Part shown: positions 16,663 through 36,200 of the stretch, piece by piece
How positions within the stretch are numbered: position 1 is the stretch's first letter
How the letters are laid out: the number at the start of each line of letters is the position of its first letter
Assembly: GCF_028858725.1 (NCBI RefSeq)
Contig: NC_084790.1
Span: 2,114,001-2,178,000 of the forward strand
Length of the DNA: 64,000 bases
Direction: 5' to 3'
Source: Colius striatus
Lineage: Eukaryota; Chordata; Aves; Coliiformes; Coliidae
Program-made: the position numbers and the translations under genes
The notes under the pieces: model-generated
The model's database searches: none
The model's input: the letters and a program-made list of their open reading frames with translations, nothing else
Told to the model about the DNA's origin: nothing

Positions 16663-17008
16663 GGGTTTGGGGTGGTGCTGGGCTGGGGTCCCGTCCCGCA
16701 CACCCCTCGGAGCGGGCCCGAGGCGACGCTGAGAGGGCGCCTGTGCCCGTTGCTATGGCGACGGCGCCAACAGCCCTGAGGCGCCGGAGGGGGCGGCAGC
16801 GAGGGGAGCGGCCCTCCCCCATCACCACACGGCCGAGAGGCCGGGGGCAGGAGCCGGGCTGCCACCCCGGGGGCTCAGCGTGTGCAGAGGGGGCTTCGGC
16901 AGCGCCGGATCGCCTCACCCGAGTCCCGCCTCCATTCCCCCGCCCCGCCGAGTCCTCCCGCCCGCCAGAGGGCGCCGCGCGGCGGCTGCTCCGCCTCACG
17001 GCGGCAAG

Positions 17009-22285
<5,277 letters not shown>

Positions 22286-22314
22286 CAGAACAGCTTGGTT
22301 TTTGTATCTAGATG

Positions 22315-22320
22315 AATAAA
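22315..22320 (+). terminator. RNF113 polyadenylation signal (AATAAA)
   Basis: Canonical AATAAA 30 nt after the stop codon, giving a very short 3' UTR that ends near 22,340. Confidence 0.8.
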
Positions 22321-22340
22321 GCTTTAATGGAGGAGTTAAA

Positions 22341-23080
22341 AAACCACCCTCCCAGCAGCTGTTTGTATCCAACCACCAGCTCCTGCCTGTGCTGGACTCT
22401 GCTGTGTGAAGGCAGCAGCCAGAGCAGATGAGGTCAGATTCCGGCAGCACCATCCCTGCTGTTTGGTTACTTAATCACTTTTCTGACCACGGTGCTGCTG
22501 TTTCACTAACTTCACACTGTCCCTGCTGCTCTGAGCATCAAGCCAGCTCAGAGGTCATGCCTGTGATCTCTGAGCACAGAGGGAGCTGAAAGGAGGGAAG
22601 AGGATGAGAAAGAGCTTGTACTGAGTTCATCCTTCACCCTAAAAATGCCAACTCAGGGGGAAAGCAGCCTGGGAGTGCTGCAGTTCTTGGGGAGCTCAGT
22701 GTGTTCCCTCCAGTCTTTGTCTGCTTTTTGCTTCTTGTTGTTCACAAGAGGCTTAGAACTGCAGTGGGCAACACCTCCTGAATCACGCCACACCTCCTGA
22801 ATCACCCCTCTAGGGTGAGGAAATCCAACAGCAGCAATCTCTCACTAACTCAGCCCTCAGCATTCACATTGGGAGTTGGACTCTCGCTTTTTTTTTCCCC
22901 TTCTCTAAGTACCAACAATTCAGTCCCTGTTCAGAATGAAAGATTTTCACAAGCTGCAGCCTTCAAGCCAGAAAATGAAGTGCCTTAAGGAAGTAAATGA
23001 GTTCAAAGCCTGCACCACCAGCCTGTGGCATCATTTGGGACCTTCTGCAGCATCTTCCAGCACCAGCAGACTTTAAAAAA
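22341..23080. other. Convergent intergenic spacer, RNF113 / STRADA
   Basis: About 740 bp between the 3' ends of two convergent genes. A short tandem duplication, 'cacctcctgaatcac', lies at about 22,770-22,805. No gene or CR1 seen. Confidence 0.5.
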
Positions 23081-23099
23081 AAGACAACTTCAGAAAGAG

Positions 23100-23105
23100 T
23101 TTATT
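23100..23105 (-). terminator. Candidate STRADA polyadenylation signal
   Basis: TTTATT on the plus strand is AATAAA on the minus strand, 1.17 kb beyond the STRADA stop. The implied 3' UTR is about 23,080-24,276, and I see no repeats in that stretch. Confidence 0.5.
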
Positions 23106-24276
23106 TGTTTTGGCAAAAAAAAAAATCCCCAAACCCAACCCTGGAATAACAAACTGGGGCTTCAAGTACAGTTTACAAACACAAGGACCTGCTGGCAGCA
23201 CCACTGTTGCCATCACTCACACCCCCAGGATTGGATTCTCAGTGCTTCACTAAAAGAGCAGAAAGACATCAAGCACCCCAGTCCTTGGAAAGGGTTAAAC
23301 TAAAAGGCCTAAATCCACCTCCAAAAGCCAGACAACCATGGAAGAGCTGCTGCAGCAGCAGGATGGTCACAGCCACCACTCAAGAGGAAGAAGCTTTTAG
23401 CTGGGTCGTGGGGGAAAGCTGAACAGCAAAGGGGAGATAATTCTGTACAGGATGGTCAAGGGAGTTGTGAGCGAGGGGACTTCACATCAAAGTCAGCTTG
23501 GTTTATCCTCAGGGCCAGGGTAAGTCACTGTGAACAAGCTGGTGAGTGTCAGGGGCTGTGAAACCAGCCCAGTTCATGGGAGAAGGGGGGGAGGGAAAAA
23601 GGGCTGCAGTGCCCTGTCTGACTCAGGAGTCTTCAAAAGCTCTCTCTAGCACTGGAAGAGAAGCAGCCCAGTGGTAAAGAGCAATGCCCAATGCAGCAAG
23701 TGTGCCTGGAAGGGAATGGGCTTTCATCTCCCCTTTTCCATCACAAAGCACTGACAAGAACATCATCTTCCCTTTTTTTCCCATCCTCAGAACTTGCCCT
23801 GTGCCAACACTGTAACAGTAACTGGAGTAGCTTGAAGAGAATGCCCAAAATTAAGTGCTGCCTCTCCCTCCCCTTCACTCTAAGGCACCCTTAAAAGAGA
23901 AAGAACCAAAGAGGGGAGGATGATGCAACATTCAACTGTGAGAGGAGGAAGCCAGTGATTTGTTTTTTAGAACAACATAAATAAGAGCTAAAACAGACTC
24001 AAACCCATCTCAGTGATGTACCTGTGCTCAGCTGCATGAAGTAGGTGCTCCTGGGATATGCCACAGTCCTTTGGGGTTGTTCCTTTCCCAGTTCAGGTCT
24101 GTCCTTTTTTGTTTTCAGGCTATTGAAGTAAACAGGCAGTTGCAAAGTTCCTTCCCAAGGACCTGTAAACTCTTCTACGTGTAACATTCGTCATCTTTGA
24201 TGAACAGGACCAATAAATTACAATGTCCACAACCAGGTAATAAGTCTCTGGTGGGGTTGTTTTTTTCATCCCCTCT

Positions 24277-27200
24277 CTAGAATTCCCAGTCATCCACATC
24301 TAGCTGCTCCAGGTTTGACACCAGCCCAAAAATGCCACTGGGATCCTGAGGCCGTGTCCCTTCGAAGTTGGTGATGGGAGTGACGGGGCGCAGCAGCTCG
24401 GGCAGCGCTTCAGACGCACGGCGCTTGATCTGCAGCCAGAGGAGGGAAAAGGGGCTGCTGAAATGCTCCCCCCAAGGGCTGCCCCTCAAAGCCAGCACCA
24501 CCCTGGGTGGGTACAAGCTGAAAGGAAGACGGCAGCTTTCTCTTTTCCCCCCAACCCTGCACTGAGGGATTGCATCGAATCACAGAATGATGGTTGGAAA
24601 AGATCATCATTGAGTCACAGGGGTTGGAAGGGATCTCTAGAGCTTAGCCAGCCCAACCCCCTGCTAAAACAGGTTTCCCTGGGCAGCCTGGGCCAGGGCT
24701 CCCTCACCCTCACAGTAAAGCAGTTTTTCCTTGTGTTTAAGTGGAACTGTTTGTGTTGCAGCTTATGTCTATGCCCCCTTGTCCTGTCACTGGACACTAC
24801 AAAGTGTTTCTCATCCCCTTGACATCCACCTTTCAAATACTTTTAATGAGCTCCTCCCTCAGTCTCCTCCAGCCTGACCAGCCCCAGGGCCCACAGCCTT
24901 TCCTCAGCAGGAACATGCTCCAGTACCTGAGCATCTTGCTGGCCCTGTGCTGGCCTCTCTGCAGCACTTCCCTGTCCCTCTGCAGCTGGGGAGCCCACAA
25001 CTGGACACAGGACTCCAGATGAGGCCTCAGCAGATGTAGCAGAGCAGAGGGGGAGGAGAACCTCCCTGGCCCTGCTGCCCACACTCTGCTGGATGCCCCC
25101 AGGCTGCCATTGGCCAGCCCCTGCCCTCACACTGCCAGGCCCATCACTAACTCTTGGCTGTCAGCACCTCAGCTGTGTGCCTTAATAGACCAGCACCTTG
25201 TCATAGAATAGCTGGGGTTGGAAAGGGCCTCCAGAGCTCATCCAGCCCAAGCCCCCGCTAAAGCAGGTTCCCTTCCATCAGGGGGTACACAAAGATGTCC
25301 AAGTGGGTTTGGAAACCTCCAGAGAAGGAGCCTCCACACCCTCCCTGGGCAGCCTGGGCCATCCACCTCCCAGGAGAACATCACCAAGCTGCACTAGGAG
25401 TGTAGCAAACTAACTTCATCCTTTGAGATGACACAAAATACAACTTGACATTCCCACCCTCAGGTTCAGTGATGCACCAAGACACCAACTACAGAGGAAC
25501 CAGTGCTTTTGCCTTGCAGATGAAATGAGTTCCTTACCTGCTTGAAAAAGGGGTGATTCAGCAGAGTGCCTGCGCTCGGCCTGGAGAAGGGAATAAAGCA
25601 AGCACATGACCCCTCATTAGTGTGTAAAGTCAGGTGGGGGGTGATGGAAGAAATTAAAACCCAGGGTTCATCCTTCTTCCCCTCTCTCAGAAATCTCCAT
25701 GTTGTAATCAGTACTGCTGTCTCATTATGTTCAGGTTTCAACCTTCTGCATAAGTCACCAACTTACAGACCCCAGTACTTGGTCAAAGGGACAGTTTCTG
25801 AACGGTGTGGCTCGCTACAGAAGTTCACTGTGGCTTAAAGACAACCTTGTGCTTACTCCAGAGAACACAGCTCTCCATCACTTCATAGAATCACAGAATG
25901 GTGAGGGTTGGAAGGGAGCTTTAGAGATCATCCAGCCCAACCTCCCTGCTAAAGCAGGTCCCACCTAGATCAGGTCACACAGGAACGTGTCCATCCGTCA
26001 TTCTCAACAGCAGACACTGGCAGGGATGGAAACTGGGTAAACCAGTCTCCTAGAGAGCAGAAAATCAAGTTGTTTATTTTCCTGATGTGTAACACCACTC
26101 TTAACTCCTCAAAGAAGAAGTAATTATTCATCCTTGCTTCCAGAAAGTCCTCAAAGCCTTAACACTGCTCATTTTCCATCCTTGGATTGTTCCTCTCAAC
26201 ATATGGAGCATATCCTCACTGCTCTATGCTTTTGGAAAGAAAACTAAGGGTTTAATTAGCCCTTAGAATAGTGTGAAGCTCTGTGAGGAGCAGCTTTGCC
26301 TGGGCCTTACCTGAAATCAGGGTTCCTCTGCAGACATTGCTCTACAAAGTTGTGGAAGTAGGTGGAGAAGGTCCGAAGGTAGGGGTGCAGGCTTGGCTCC
26401 CCGTTGGCTGCTCTCACATTGCCAGTGGCCATGCTCTCAGCCATCCCATAATTAGCACTCGAACGGGAGGTTTTCATGCTCAGCTCATCAGCAGGGATGG
26501 TGGTGGTGTCCAGAAGACAGGGAACAGTCCCATTCAGCTTCTCCAGGAGCATCTGGAAGAGAAAGGATGGAACATCACACACAGCAAGGTCAGATAGCTG
26601 AGACGCCCCATTCAGGGAGGTATGGCAGCCTTTTGGCTCCACATCCCAGTGCAGCAAAGCAGTTCCATGTGCCAGGATGAAGGATGAGAAAGGAAAAGCT
26701 TTCAGAGAATCATTTTGAAAAGACCTTGAAGCTCCTGGAGTCCCTGGATTCCATGGCCCTCAGCACCTCAGCTATGTGTCTTTAGTCTCTCCAGGGACTG
26801 GGATTCCCTCACCTCCCTGGGCAGCCTGTTTCAATGCTTAACAACCCCCTCAGGGAAAAACTTCTTCCTCAGTTCCAATCTAAACCTCCCCTGAGGCAAC
26901 TGAGAACATTTCCTCTTGTCCTGTAATTCATTAGTGGAGAAATCAACCTCCACCTCACTCCAACCCCTTTCCAGGTAGCTGTAGAGAGGGATCATACCTC
27001 CTTTCACACCTTACCTGAGTAGAAGCCATGTCTTTAAATGGTACATGTCCATTTGCCAGCTCACAGGCTGTTATCCCCACGCTGTAGATGTCAGATTTTG
27101 CATCATAACCTTGCAGATTCTAGATGAAAGAGCAAAATCAGCCTTGAGATTACATGGGCAATACCCGGGGCGGGGGTCTATGTGCACAACAGCAAAGCCA

Positions 27201-30200
27201 AATGATCAGAGCAGAAATAGCACCAGTTGAATATAAGCTGGTTTGTTGTGGTGCTGGGGCTTCTGTTTGTTAAAACACAGCTGAGGGTAAGGTTTATTTG
27301 ACTGGAATCAGCCAGCTGGTAGGGATGGATCCACCTTTGGGGAACTGGGATCTAAAGGAACAATTTCCTAATGGCAGAACCTGCAGAGGTGCCTACAAGA
27401 AAACTATTTAATCCAATAGATCAGATTCTAGCCACTTGCCCTGTGCCCACCCCAAATGTGTTTCCTTTAGCCTCTCCCCTTATGTGCACTTTTTTTTCTG
27501 GAGGGAAAGTAAAGACAATGCTGTAACATGGGCTTCTCAACAATTGCTCCTTTTGATAGGAGCAATTTGATACAGCTTCCCCTTGCCAGGGGTCACTGGT
27601 TTTAAGGTAAAACAGATAGGAAAAAAAAAGACAAGAGCTCATCAGGAGGAAACACAACCCTTGTTGTGGCCACCCCCACCCCGTGACTATGCCTTAAGAA
27701 CTCAGGAAAGGATAGAGATCTCACTAAAAACTGGCAGTGTTCTTCAAACACACCTGCTGCAAGACTTCAGGACTGAGCCAAGGCAGGACTTTGATGCTGT
27801 ATTTGGGAAAGTCATGAACAACTTTGAGCCGCTGCCCGTGGTTGATCATGCTGAGGTTGCTTCGCAGGCCGGAGAGGTACACTTTGCCATCCACAGAGAT
27901 CAGGATGTGGCTGGCCTTAACACTCCTGAAAGCAAGGAAAAAAACACAAGTCAGGTTCTCTGGTTTCAAAGGAAGTAAGTCCCTCCCAGATCACTCAGGA
28001 GGATTCAGTGGTAACAGGTACTAAAAAGGAGTTATGGGTAAGCTGAATTTCTTTTACAGCACGTGGAATAAAACAAGATGTAGTAACTAGGTATCAGAGG
28101 AGAGGGAAAACATGCTAAGAAGTGGAGGCAGGGACTTAGAAAGAAGTTGCAGTACTAAACAGAAACAAATGAGACTCCCAAGAATCATGGAATGGGAGGG
28201 GTTGGAAGGGACCTTTAGAGCTCATCCAGTCCAGCTCCCCTGCAGATGCAGCTCCCACCTAGATCAGGTCACACAGGAACCTGTCCAGGAGGGTTTGGAA
28301 ACCTCCAAAGAAGGAGCCTCCACACCCTCCCTGGGCAGCCTGGGCCAGAACCATCCTGAATGCTGTGCAAAACCACTTCTACAAGCACGGACAGGACTCT
28401 GCTCTCCTATTTTGCAGGGTTCCAATGAATCTTTCTGGAGCAGGAACTAAAGTTATGGACCCAGGACCTTAAAGAGCAAAAGGGCAAATCCTCCCCTGGC
28501 CCTGTTAGTCTCAGTTTGGAGAGTATCTGAACACTGCAAGTGAGCCTTGTGGGCTGCAACTGTGATTTTTAGCTACACAGTGGTCTCTGGGATAAGCTTG
28601 TTGCACAGCGACACTTTCATCAAATGATATCACAATTAACATCCCACGTATCGCACTGACTTGATCTAAACAGCGAAGTAATATAAAGCTTGCTCATGTG
28701 CTCCACATCTCCCCCAACTACCCACTCTGCTCTGATGCTGAGCAGGATTTCTGCAACACAAGGAACAAGGATGACTGGTTACCTATGTACATAGCCCATA
28801 TGGTGGATGTAGTCCAGTGCTTTGAGTACACCTTGGAGGATATATGCAATGGCCAGTTCACTCATTCCATCCATGAAATGGGTACAGATTAAATCTTTTG
28901 CAGAACCTGAAAAGAAACAAACCACCTGTTAAATTGAATTTCACAGAATATGATGGTCAGACAAAGGTATTCCCTCTGCACCTACCGTAGGCCATGAAAG
29001 ATGTCACCACCCACAGCTCGTTGTCAGCTATGAAAGTTGCTTTGTATGGCACGATGTTAGGGTGGTTGAAGAGTTTGGAAACGTGGAGTTCCCCCTAAAA
29101 GTAAAGAAAAGGTTCCTTTCACTCAATTTAGTAAAGGTAGAAACAGGAATATAGTAATGAGAAAGCACTGCTCTTGCTGTCTGTCCTCTCCTCAAGTTGC
29201 ATTACGGAACAAAGGGATTTCTGTTACCTGCAAGAACGTGACCATTTCATTGGTGCAAGCCTCCAGGTTCACTCTTCTGACTGTGACATACTCTCCTGTG
29301 GGTTTATACCTGGCCAGGTTCACCACCATTAAATCTTCAAAGCCTCTGCCTGAAAGAAAAAGGCATTAGAGCTTCAGCAATACTTGTGGAAACACACACT
29401 TCTGGACAACTCCTCCATTCCTCGACCTTTAAATAATCTTCACACTCATTGACTGAAACTATTTTTGGCCCCCACGAAAAAGAGTCACTGTTCCATCAAA
29501 CACTGCCTTCCTGGACATCCAGAGAAACCCTCCCAGCCAGGAACATGAACTTCCACGTTCAGAACTGAGATAGAAATTATTAGGTTTGCAGTCCCATCAA
29601 GAACAGGGAGAGGGTTTCAGGCTGCTTCTGCTGACTTTGTACTTCACGCTCAGTATCATTAAGCCACCACAGGCATCTTTCAGTTGGAAGCCTTTGGGAT
29701 GGACATCTCATGTGTTGTTTATTAAAGCAATCTTAAGAGGATCACAGAATCTGAAGGTCTGGAAGGGACCTCAAAAGATCATCCAGTCCCCACCCTCCTG
29801 CCAGAGCAGCACCACCTGGAGCAGGGCACACAGGGACTCATCCAGCTGGGGTTGGGATGGCTCCAGACAAGGAGCCTCCACAGCCCATCTGGGCAGCACC
29901 TGCCAGTGCTCCCTCACCTCAACAGGGAACAAATTCTGCCTTGTGTTGCTTTGGAACCTCTTCTGTTGTAGCTTGTCCCCATTGCCCCTTGTCCTGTCAT
30001 TGGCCATCCCTGAGCACAGCCTGGCTCCAGCCTCCTCACACCCACCCTTGATGCATTTGGAACATGAATGAGCTCACCCCTCAGGCTCCTCTTCTCCCAG
30101 CTGCAGAGCCCCAGCTCCCTCAGCCTTTCAGCACAAGGCAGATGCTCCACTCCCTTCAGCATCTCTGTGGCCCTGCACTCAACTCTCTCCAGCAGCTCCC

Positions 30201-33200
30201 TGTCCTTCTGCAACTGAGGGGCCCAGCACTGGCCACAATCTTCCAGCTGCAGGCTCAGGAGGGCAGAGCAGAGGGGGAGCAGAACCTCTCTGCACCTCCT
30301 GCCCACAGCCCTTCTCATCCAGCCCAGGCTGCCATTGGCCTTCTTGGCCACGAGGCCACGTTGCTGGCTCCTGCTCATGCTGCTGCCCACCAGCACCCCC
30401 AGCTCCCTTTCCCCTGCCCTGCTCTCTAACACTTCATTCCCCAGCCTGTGCTGCTACATGGGCTTGTTCTTTCCCAGATGCCAGACTCTGCACTTGCCCT
30501 TGCTGAATGTCATTGGATGTCTCTCTGCCCAAGCCTGCAGCCTGTGCAGGGCTGGCTGAATGGCAGCACAGCCTCTGGGGTGGCAGCCACTGCCCCCAGT
30601 TCAGTATCATCAGCAAACTTGCTGCCAGTGCCTCTGCTCCCTCAGCAAAGTCATTAATGAATAGATTGACCAGCACCAGTCCCAGCACCAACCCCTGAGG
30701 GACTCCACTGGATACAGGCCTCCAACTAGTCCCTGCCCCATTGATCCCAACTCTCTGCCTTCTTAACCCACCTCTGTCAGTTTGGGATTGACATCTCAGT
30801 GCTCTTTATTAAAGCAATCCAAAAGCAGCAATCAATCAAGAAGACGCCAATTAATTAGCACAAGTTCTTTCCTCCTCAAAGCAGGCTTCTGATCCTCCAA
30901 CCCATAAGCAGTTATTACCTATGATAGTGAGCAGCTCATAACAGCTGCTATCTGGTAGGAAGTTGCTCATGGTGTCCCTTTTAGGGGAAGAAGCTATCGA
31001 CTCGGAGCTCGCTTCATTTGTCTGGAGGGGGGGAAAACAAAACCATCAAGTCAGATCAAAAGAAACAATCACATGCTGGAAAAAAACCCATCATCTGCTC
31101 CTTCCTATGATCATATACCTCATATGACAGTGAGTGAATATAGAAGAGAGAGTTTAATTGCTGTTACAATGGTTACTGATCAATTGAAACCCAGGAGATG
31201 CCTCATTTCAGAAGATCCAGACATCTGTGTTTCAAGCCCTGTAACAGGTAGGTTCTTAATTACTGCAAGCTCCAATTTCTTTAGGAATATTTGGATGAGG
31301 CCAATCACCATTCCCCAGGATAGTTTAAGTACTACCTTTCTCCCCTGAATTACAAAGCTTCTTACTCCACCATCCTCTTGCCTGAGCAAAAGGCCATCTA
31401 AGGAAAGCTTCTAATGTCAAAAAGCAGCAATCAAGCAAGGAATTTGCACAAGTTCTTTTCTTTACAAAGCAGACTTGTGATCCTCCAGCCCACAAGGCAC
31501 TATTTTTAGACAGTGAGCAACTCCTAACACTTTCTGTCACTGTGGCAGCCAATATTCCTGGCTGGTGCTAAAGCTTCTGGCTTTCAGCTGCTTGTCTGTG
31601 GTAAGGCCACTTAGCTGAATGGTAGAAGTGATGAACCAACTTAGCTCAAAGATATGAAGATTAGACACACATGAAAAGCTTCAAATGAAAGCAAAAACTT
31701 AACTGCAAAGCGTTAGGTGCTTTCAGGAAGGGGGAAAGAACCCCAAAGAGACCCCACAGCACACAGCATTCCTAAGCCTGTCAGCTTTTCTTCAGTGCAT
31801 CTGACAGAAAGCCACCTGCTTTATTTACACATCAATCTTTCCAAGCAGGATTTTGCTTAAACTTCAACATATTGCAAGTTCTATTTTGCCTTCCAACTCC
31901 CCTCAAATTTTCAAAGGCAAAGGGAGAGCATCCTAATGGGAGAACAAGTTTCTTTGGTGTCTAAGATGAGATTGAGTTCTCTCAAATTTCCAGCACATTA
32001 ACTCCTCCTGACATTTGGAGCTCACTCCAGCTCATTTTTTGTTTCCACCTCATTCTTCACCAACAGCAAATGCCCTTTATCAGACCTTTTCTCATGGTAC
32101 ATGAAGCAGAAAAGGCTTCTGCGTTCTCCTAGAGTGACAGCACATCCTGTTCCTTCTATCACTGAGAGATGGAAACAACACAGTGACAGCTGAAAACGGT
32201 GCAACTTGCCCTTCTCCACTCAGCCCAGAGCAAACAAAAGTGCAATAAGCAGAGATATGAATTTGCCATAAATCACCTCTGTGTCCCTAAGTACACTTTG
32301 GGAGTGAGCTCAGCAGTCAGACTTGCTTTTTCAGACTTCACCTTTTCAGCTGACCTGGAACAGCACACATTTTACCCTTGTCTGCCTACCTTTAAAATAG
32401 ATATTTTGTTCAGTTAAGGGAAAAAGGCAAAACCTGAGATTTGGGAAGAGTGCTATGGAATTTAATCTCTAACAATTCTAGCCAAGCAACTCAGTCCCAT
32501 TTCAGGACAGCTAAACCCCTGAGACCAGTCCCCAAAATCCCTCTTTTTCAAGTGCTGTCTCTTGGCTGAGAACAGGCAGCAACTTTCCATTCTCACTTTC
32601 CAACTTCTGTTAAGGGCAACTTGTCAATTCTGACTTCAGTTGTATCATTCATGACTTCTTCCAGCAATTTCACACAGGTCTGTCAACAGCAAGATGACAC
32701 AGAGGCAGATGGAAAACCTCTGAAGCAGAAAGGCACCACCAAGGAAATGGAAAGCAAGGAGGTTCAGAGAAGCAGCGTTATGGAGCAATGACAGCTGGTG
32801 AAACACTGAACAAAGTGTTAAGTGCTTTGCTTTAATAAAAGCCCACTCCAGACACAGCAGAAGCCAACAAAACAGATGCAAAAAACCACCTCAAAACAAT
32901 TAAGAGATTTCATCTTGTTAATGGTGTAAGGCTGTTTCAACACTCATGGGCCTGTTAATTCCCTTTTCCAAAGGCTTCCAGTGCATCAGAGGGTCCTTCA
33001 CTCGCCTCTCCTCATGTTAGCAGTGAGCAATACCGAGAGTTAATGCAAGAGGAGCTCTACCAGGAATCTATCAGCATCACACAAGAGGCTTTGTTCTCTT
33101 TTTGTTTGTTTCAACTTAAACTGAAATGTCATTTATGAAATACTGTGGGAACAAAAGAAAAAAGCTCCTGGGTGGTTTCACCCAGGATAACTTTTGGTGT

Positions 33201-36200
33201 ATGGTTGAAAGCAAAAGCAGCTGCAAAATGAAGTCACATCTGACTAGCTTTATGGTATGACATTTATTAAGAGCTAAGCTTGTTGATCTGATTGGAATTT
33301 GAGAGAGATTTAAGGAAATGAATCTTTGAAAGGCATCTACTGCTATAAATGTCATCAGTGGGATGATGCTAGCAAGGACTAGAATCCTCTATTTGAGTTA
33401 GGAAGAGGGGAATATTGGTTTTGTTCTGCTGCCTTTCTCTCCACCTCCTCATTCCAAATTTTTCTCCCATCCCTCTCTCCAAATGATTCTCTTTTTTTTC
33501 CTATAGCTTTGCTGGAAAAAAGTAAGCTTCTCTTTTGGTGTAAAAGAAACAAAAGTCAGCAACACCACAGCAAAAGTGTCCAAACTCCAAGGGAACATTT
33601 TAACAAAACCAAACCTGGTCTCAATTTGCTTCCAAGTCCAGTATTTGTGTGTTAAAAAAGAAGTGTGAATTTACCTGACTTGATCCAAAACATATCACAT
33701 ACTTCTTTGCTTCTCAGCTTTGTTTGTGCCAGTAAATTCCAGACACTGGCACAAAAAAAATCAATGCTAAGCAGATAGAACTGAGACAGTTCTAATCAAA
33801 TCAACCCCCTTGATTTGCATTTGTAATTAGCTTAAACAAGAGCAACACCCACACACAGAAACGTTCCAACAAGGTGTGGGGAGGTGAGAAAGCTTTTAGA
33901 CATACACATTTTGAGTTCTCCTATGAGCATTTTGCTCATTAGGTAGCAGCCAGTGTGAAATCAGGGCCTGCAGAAAAACAAGCACCAAGGTAAAGCTCTC
34001 AGCTGCCACATTTTGGCTGTTGAATAGATATTCCACATCTGCTCACAACTGTAGTTGTGAAAGGGCTCTCTAAGCATGCAGAGAATTTGTTCTAGAGAGA
34101 AATAAACAAAAGGTAAAGACACCACAATCTGAAAATGGGAGGATGTTTGGGTTTGATGTTGGAGCCTCTGTTGTGGCTGCTCTAGAATGGAAGAGGAAGG
34201 AAATCAGAATTGAGGTGTTCTGAAGGGACTGGAGGCCTAGTTTTCTCAAGTCCCACAGATAAACCTCTTCCTTTAGGAGAGAGTCATAAGAGATCAGCAT
34301 CACTGAAAAATCAGGCCCTTGGGAGGCTTGAGGGGAATGACAACACAAATATAAGAGAGGAAGTTTAAAGCTTTGACTTGTCACCTTTCGTTTAAAAACA
34401 ACCACACACCAAAATCTCCGCTCCAGGGTGAAACCTGTTTCCACCATTTGTAGAGCTAGATACTGAGATGAAATATACAACTAAGGTTAAAAGAAAAGAA
34501 CTCAAAACTTCCACAAGGAATAATCTCCATGCAATGAACCACAGCACCACAGCCTGCAAAAGTCACTTACTTTTCTCCGAGCGTCACCCGGAGGCTGCTC
34601 TGGAGTAAAGAAATTAATTGTTCACCAGATGTGTGCACATTAAAGAGACAGTTGGAACAACTGAGTAAAATAAGCCTGTGCTGATACTTTGTTGATACCA
34701 ACTTCATACAACAATTGCTTTCAGACATGTCTAATTTACACATAAGGTTGCAGCATTAAAAAGAATCCAACTGGAGTATGAGGGGATTCAATAGCCAACA
34801 GAAATGGCATTTATGCTTTTAATTACAGCTGTAAACACATTCAAAAATGGCACCTCTACTTTGTTTAAATACAAAAGAAACCACATAAAGTTTATTTAGG
34901 GAAAAATCACAGAATCCCACAATGGCTGGGGTTGGAAGGGTCCTCCAGAGCTCATCCAGCCCAATCCCCTGCTAAAGCAGGTTCCCCTCGCTCAGGGGGC
35001 ACAGGAACATGTCCAGGTGGGTTTGGAAACCTCCTGAGAAGGAGCCTCCACACCCTCCCTGGGCAGCCTGGGCCAGGGCTCCCTCACCTCAGCACTGAAA
35101 GATCTTTTCCTTATGTTTAAATGGAACTGTTTGTGTTCCAGCTTCATCCCATCACCCCTTGTCCTGTCACTGGCCACCACAAAAAAAGTGTTGCCCCATC
35201 CTCCTGACATCAGCCCTTTAGGTACTTTCAAGTGTTACTAAGGTCTCCCCTCAGTCTCCTCTTCTCCAGCCTGAGCAGCCCCAGGGCCCACAGCCTTTCC
35301 TCAGCAGGAACATGCTCCAGTGCCCTGAGCATCTTGCTGGCCCTGTGCTGGCCTCTCTGCAGCACTTCCCTGTCCCTCTGCAGCTGGGGAGCCCACAACT
35401 GGCCTCAGGACTACAGGTGAGGCCTCAGCACATGTGGCAGAGCAGAGCAAAGGGGAGCAGAAGCTCCCTGGCCCTGCTGCCCACACTCTGCTGGATGCCC
35501 CCAGGCTGCCATTGGCTTCTTGCCCACAAGGCCACGTTGCTGGCTCATGTTTAATTTGCTGCCCACTAGAACTCTCAGGTCCTTTTCCATGGAGTTGCCC
35601 TCCAGCAGGTTAGCCCTTAGCCTTCTCCCACTCCACCTGGAAGCTCAAGATCTAGATCTCCTTCCTATGCTCTGATTGCTTTCCATGCACTAGTCAGGAA
35701 TTCTGTATCCAAGAGGTCAATTTTGGTCATTCTGCACAAAGCAGAAGAGAAATGGCTCCTGCAGGTGTTTTAAACCCCATTTTAACTTGGAAACAGGTAA
35801 TTCATCTCCCCAGTCCCAAATCTTATCTTTTGCATAGGAAAAAAAAAAAGCAGTGGTTATGCAAAGAAATACAGAATGCAGGGTCTGAAAATAGTCCTGC
35901 CATCAACATGAAACTGATTTCTAAAGAAACTTGTTGGATCTTAGACAATTGCATCTTAACTTTATAAAGTGAGCCAGCTTGAATAACCAGATCTGGTGGT
36001 ACAAGCAGATTTATTCATCTCTTTTACTGTAAAGATTCATATTAACCTGCAAAATAAGAGGCCTCACAGCTGAAATATATCTAATAGGATCAACTAGTAA
36101 GAGGAAAACTTACCTCCAAACAGTTCAAAGTCTCTTAAGCCCTCAACAATGAACTTTTCAGACACCCACCGCTGAAAGAAAGAAAAATCCCCTCAATAAT

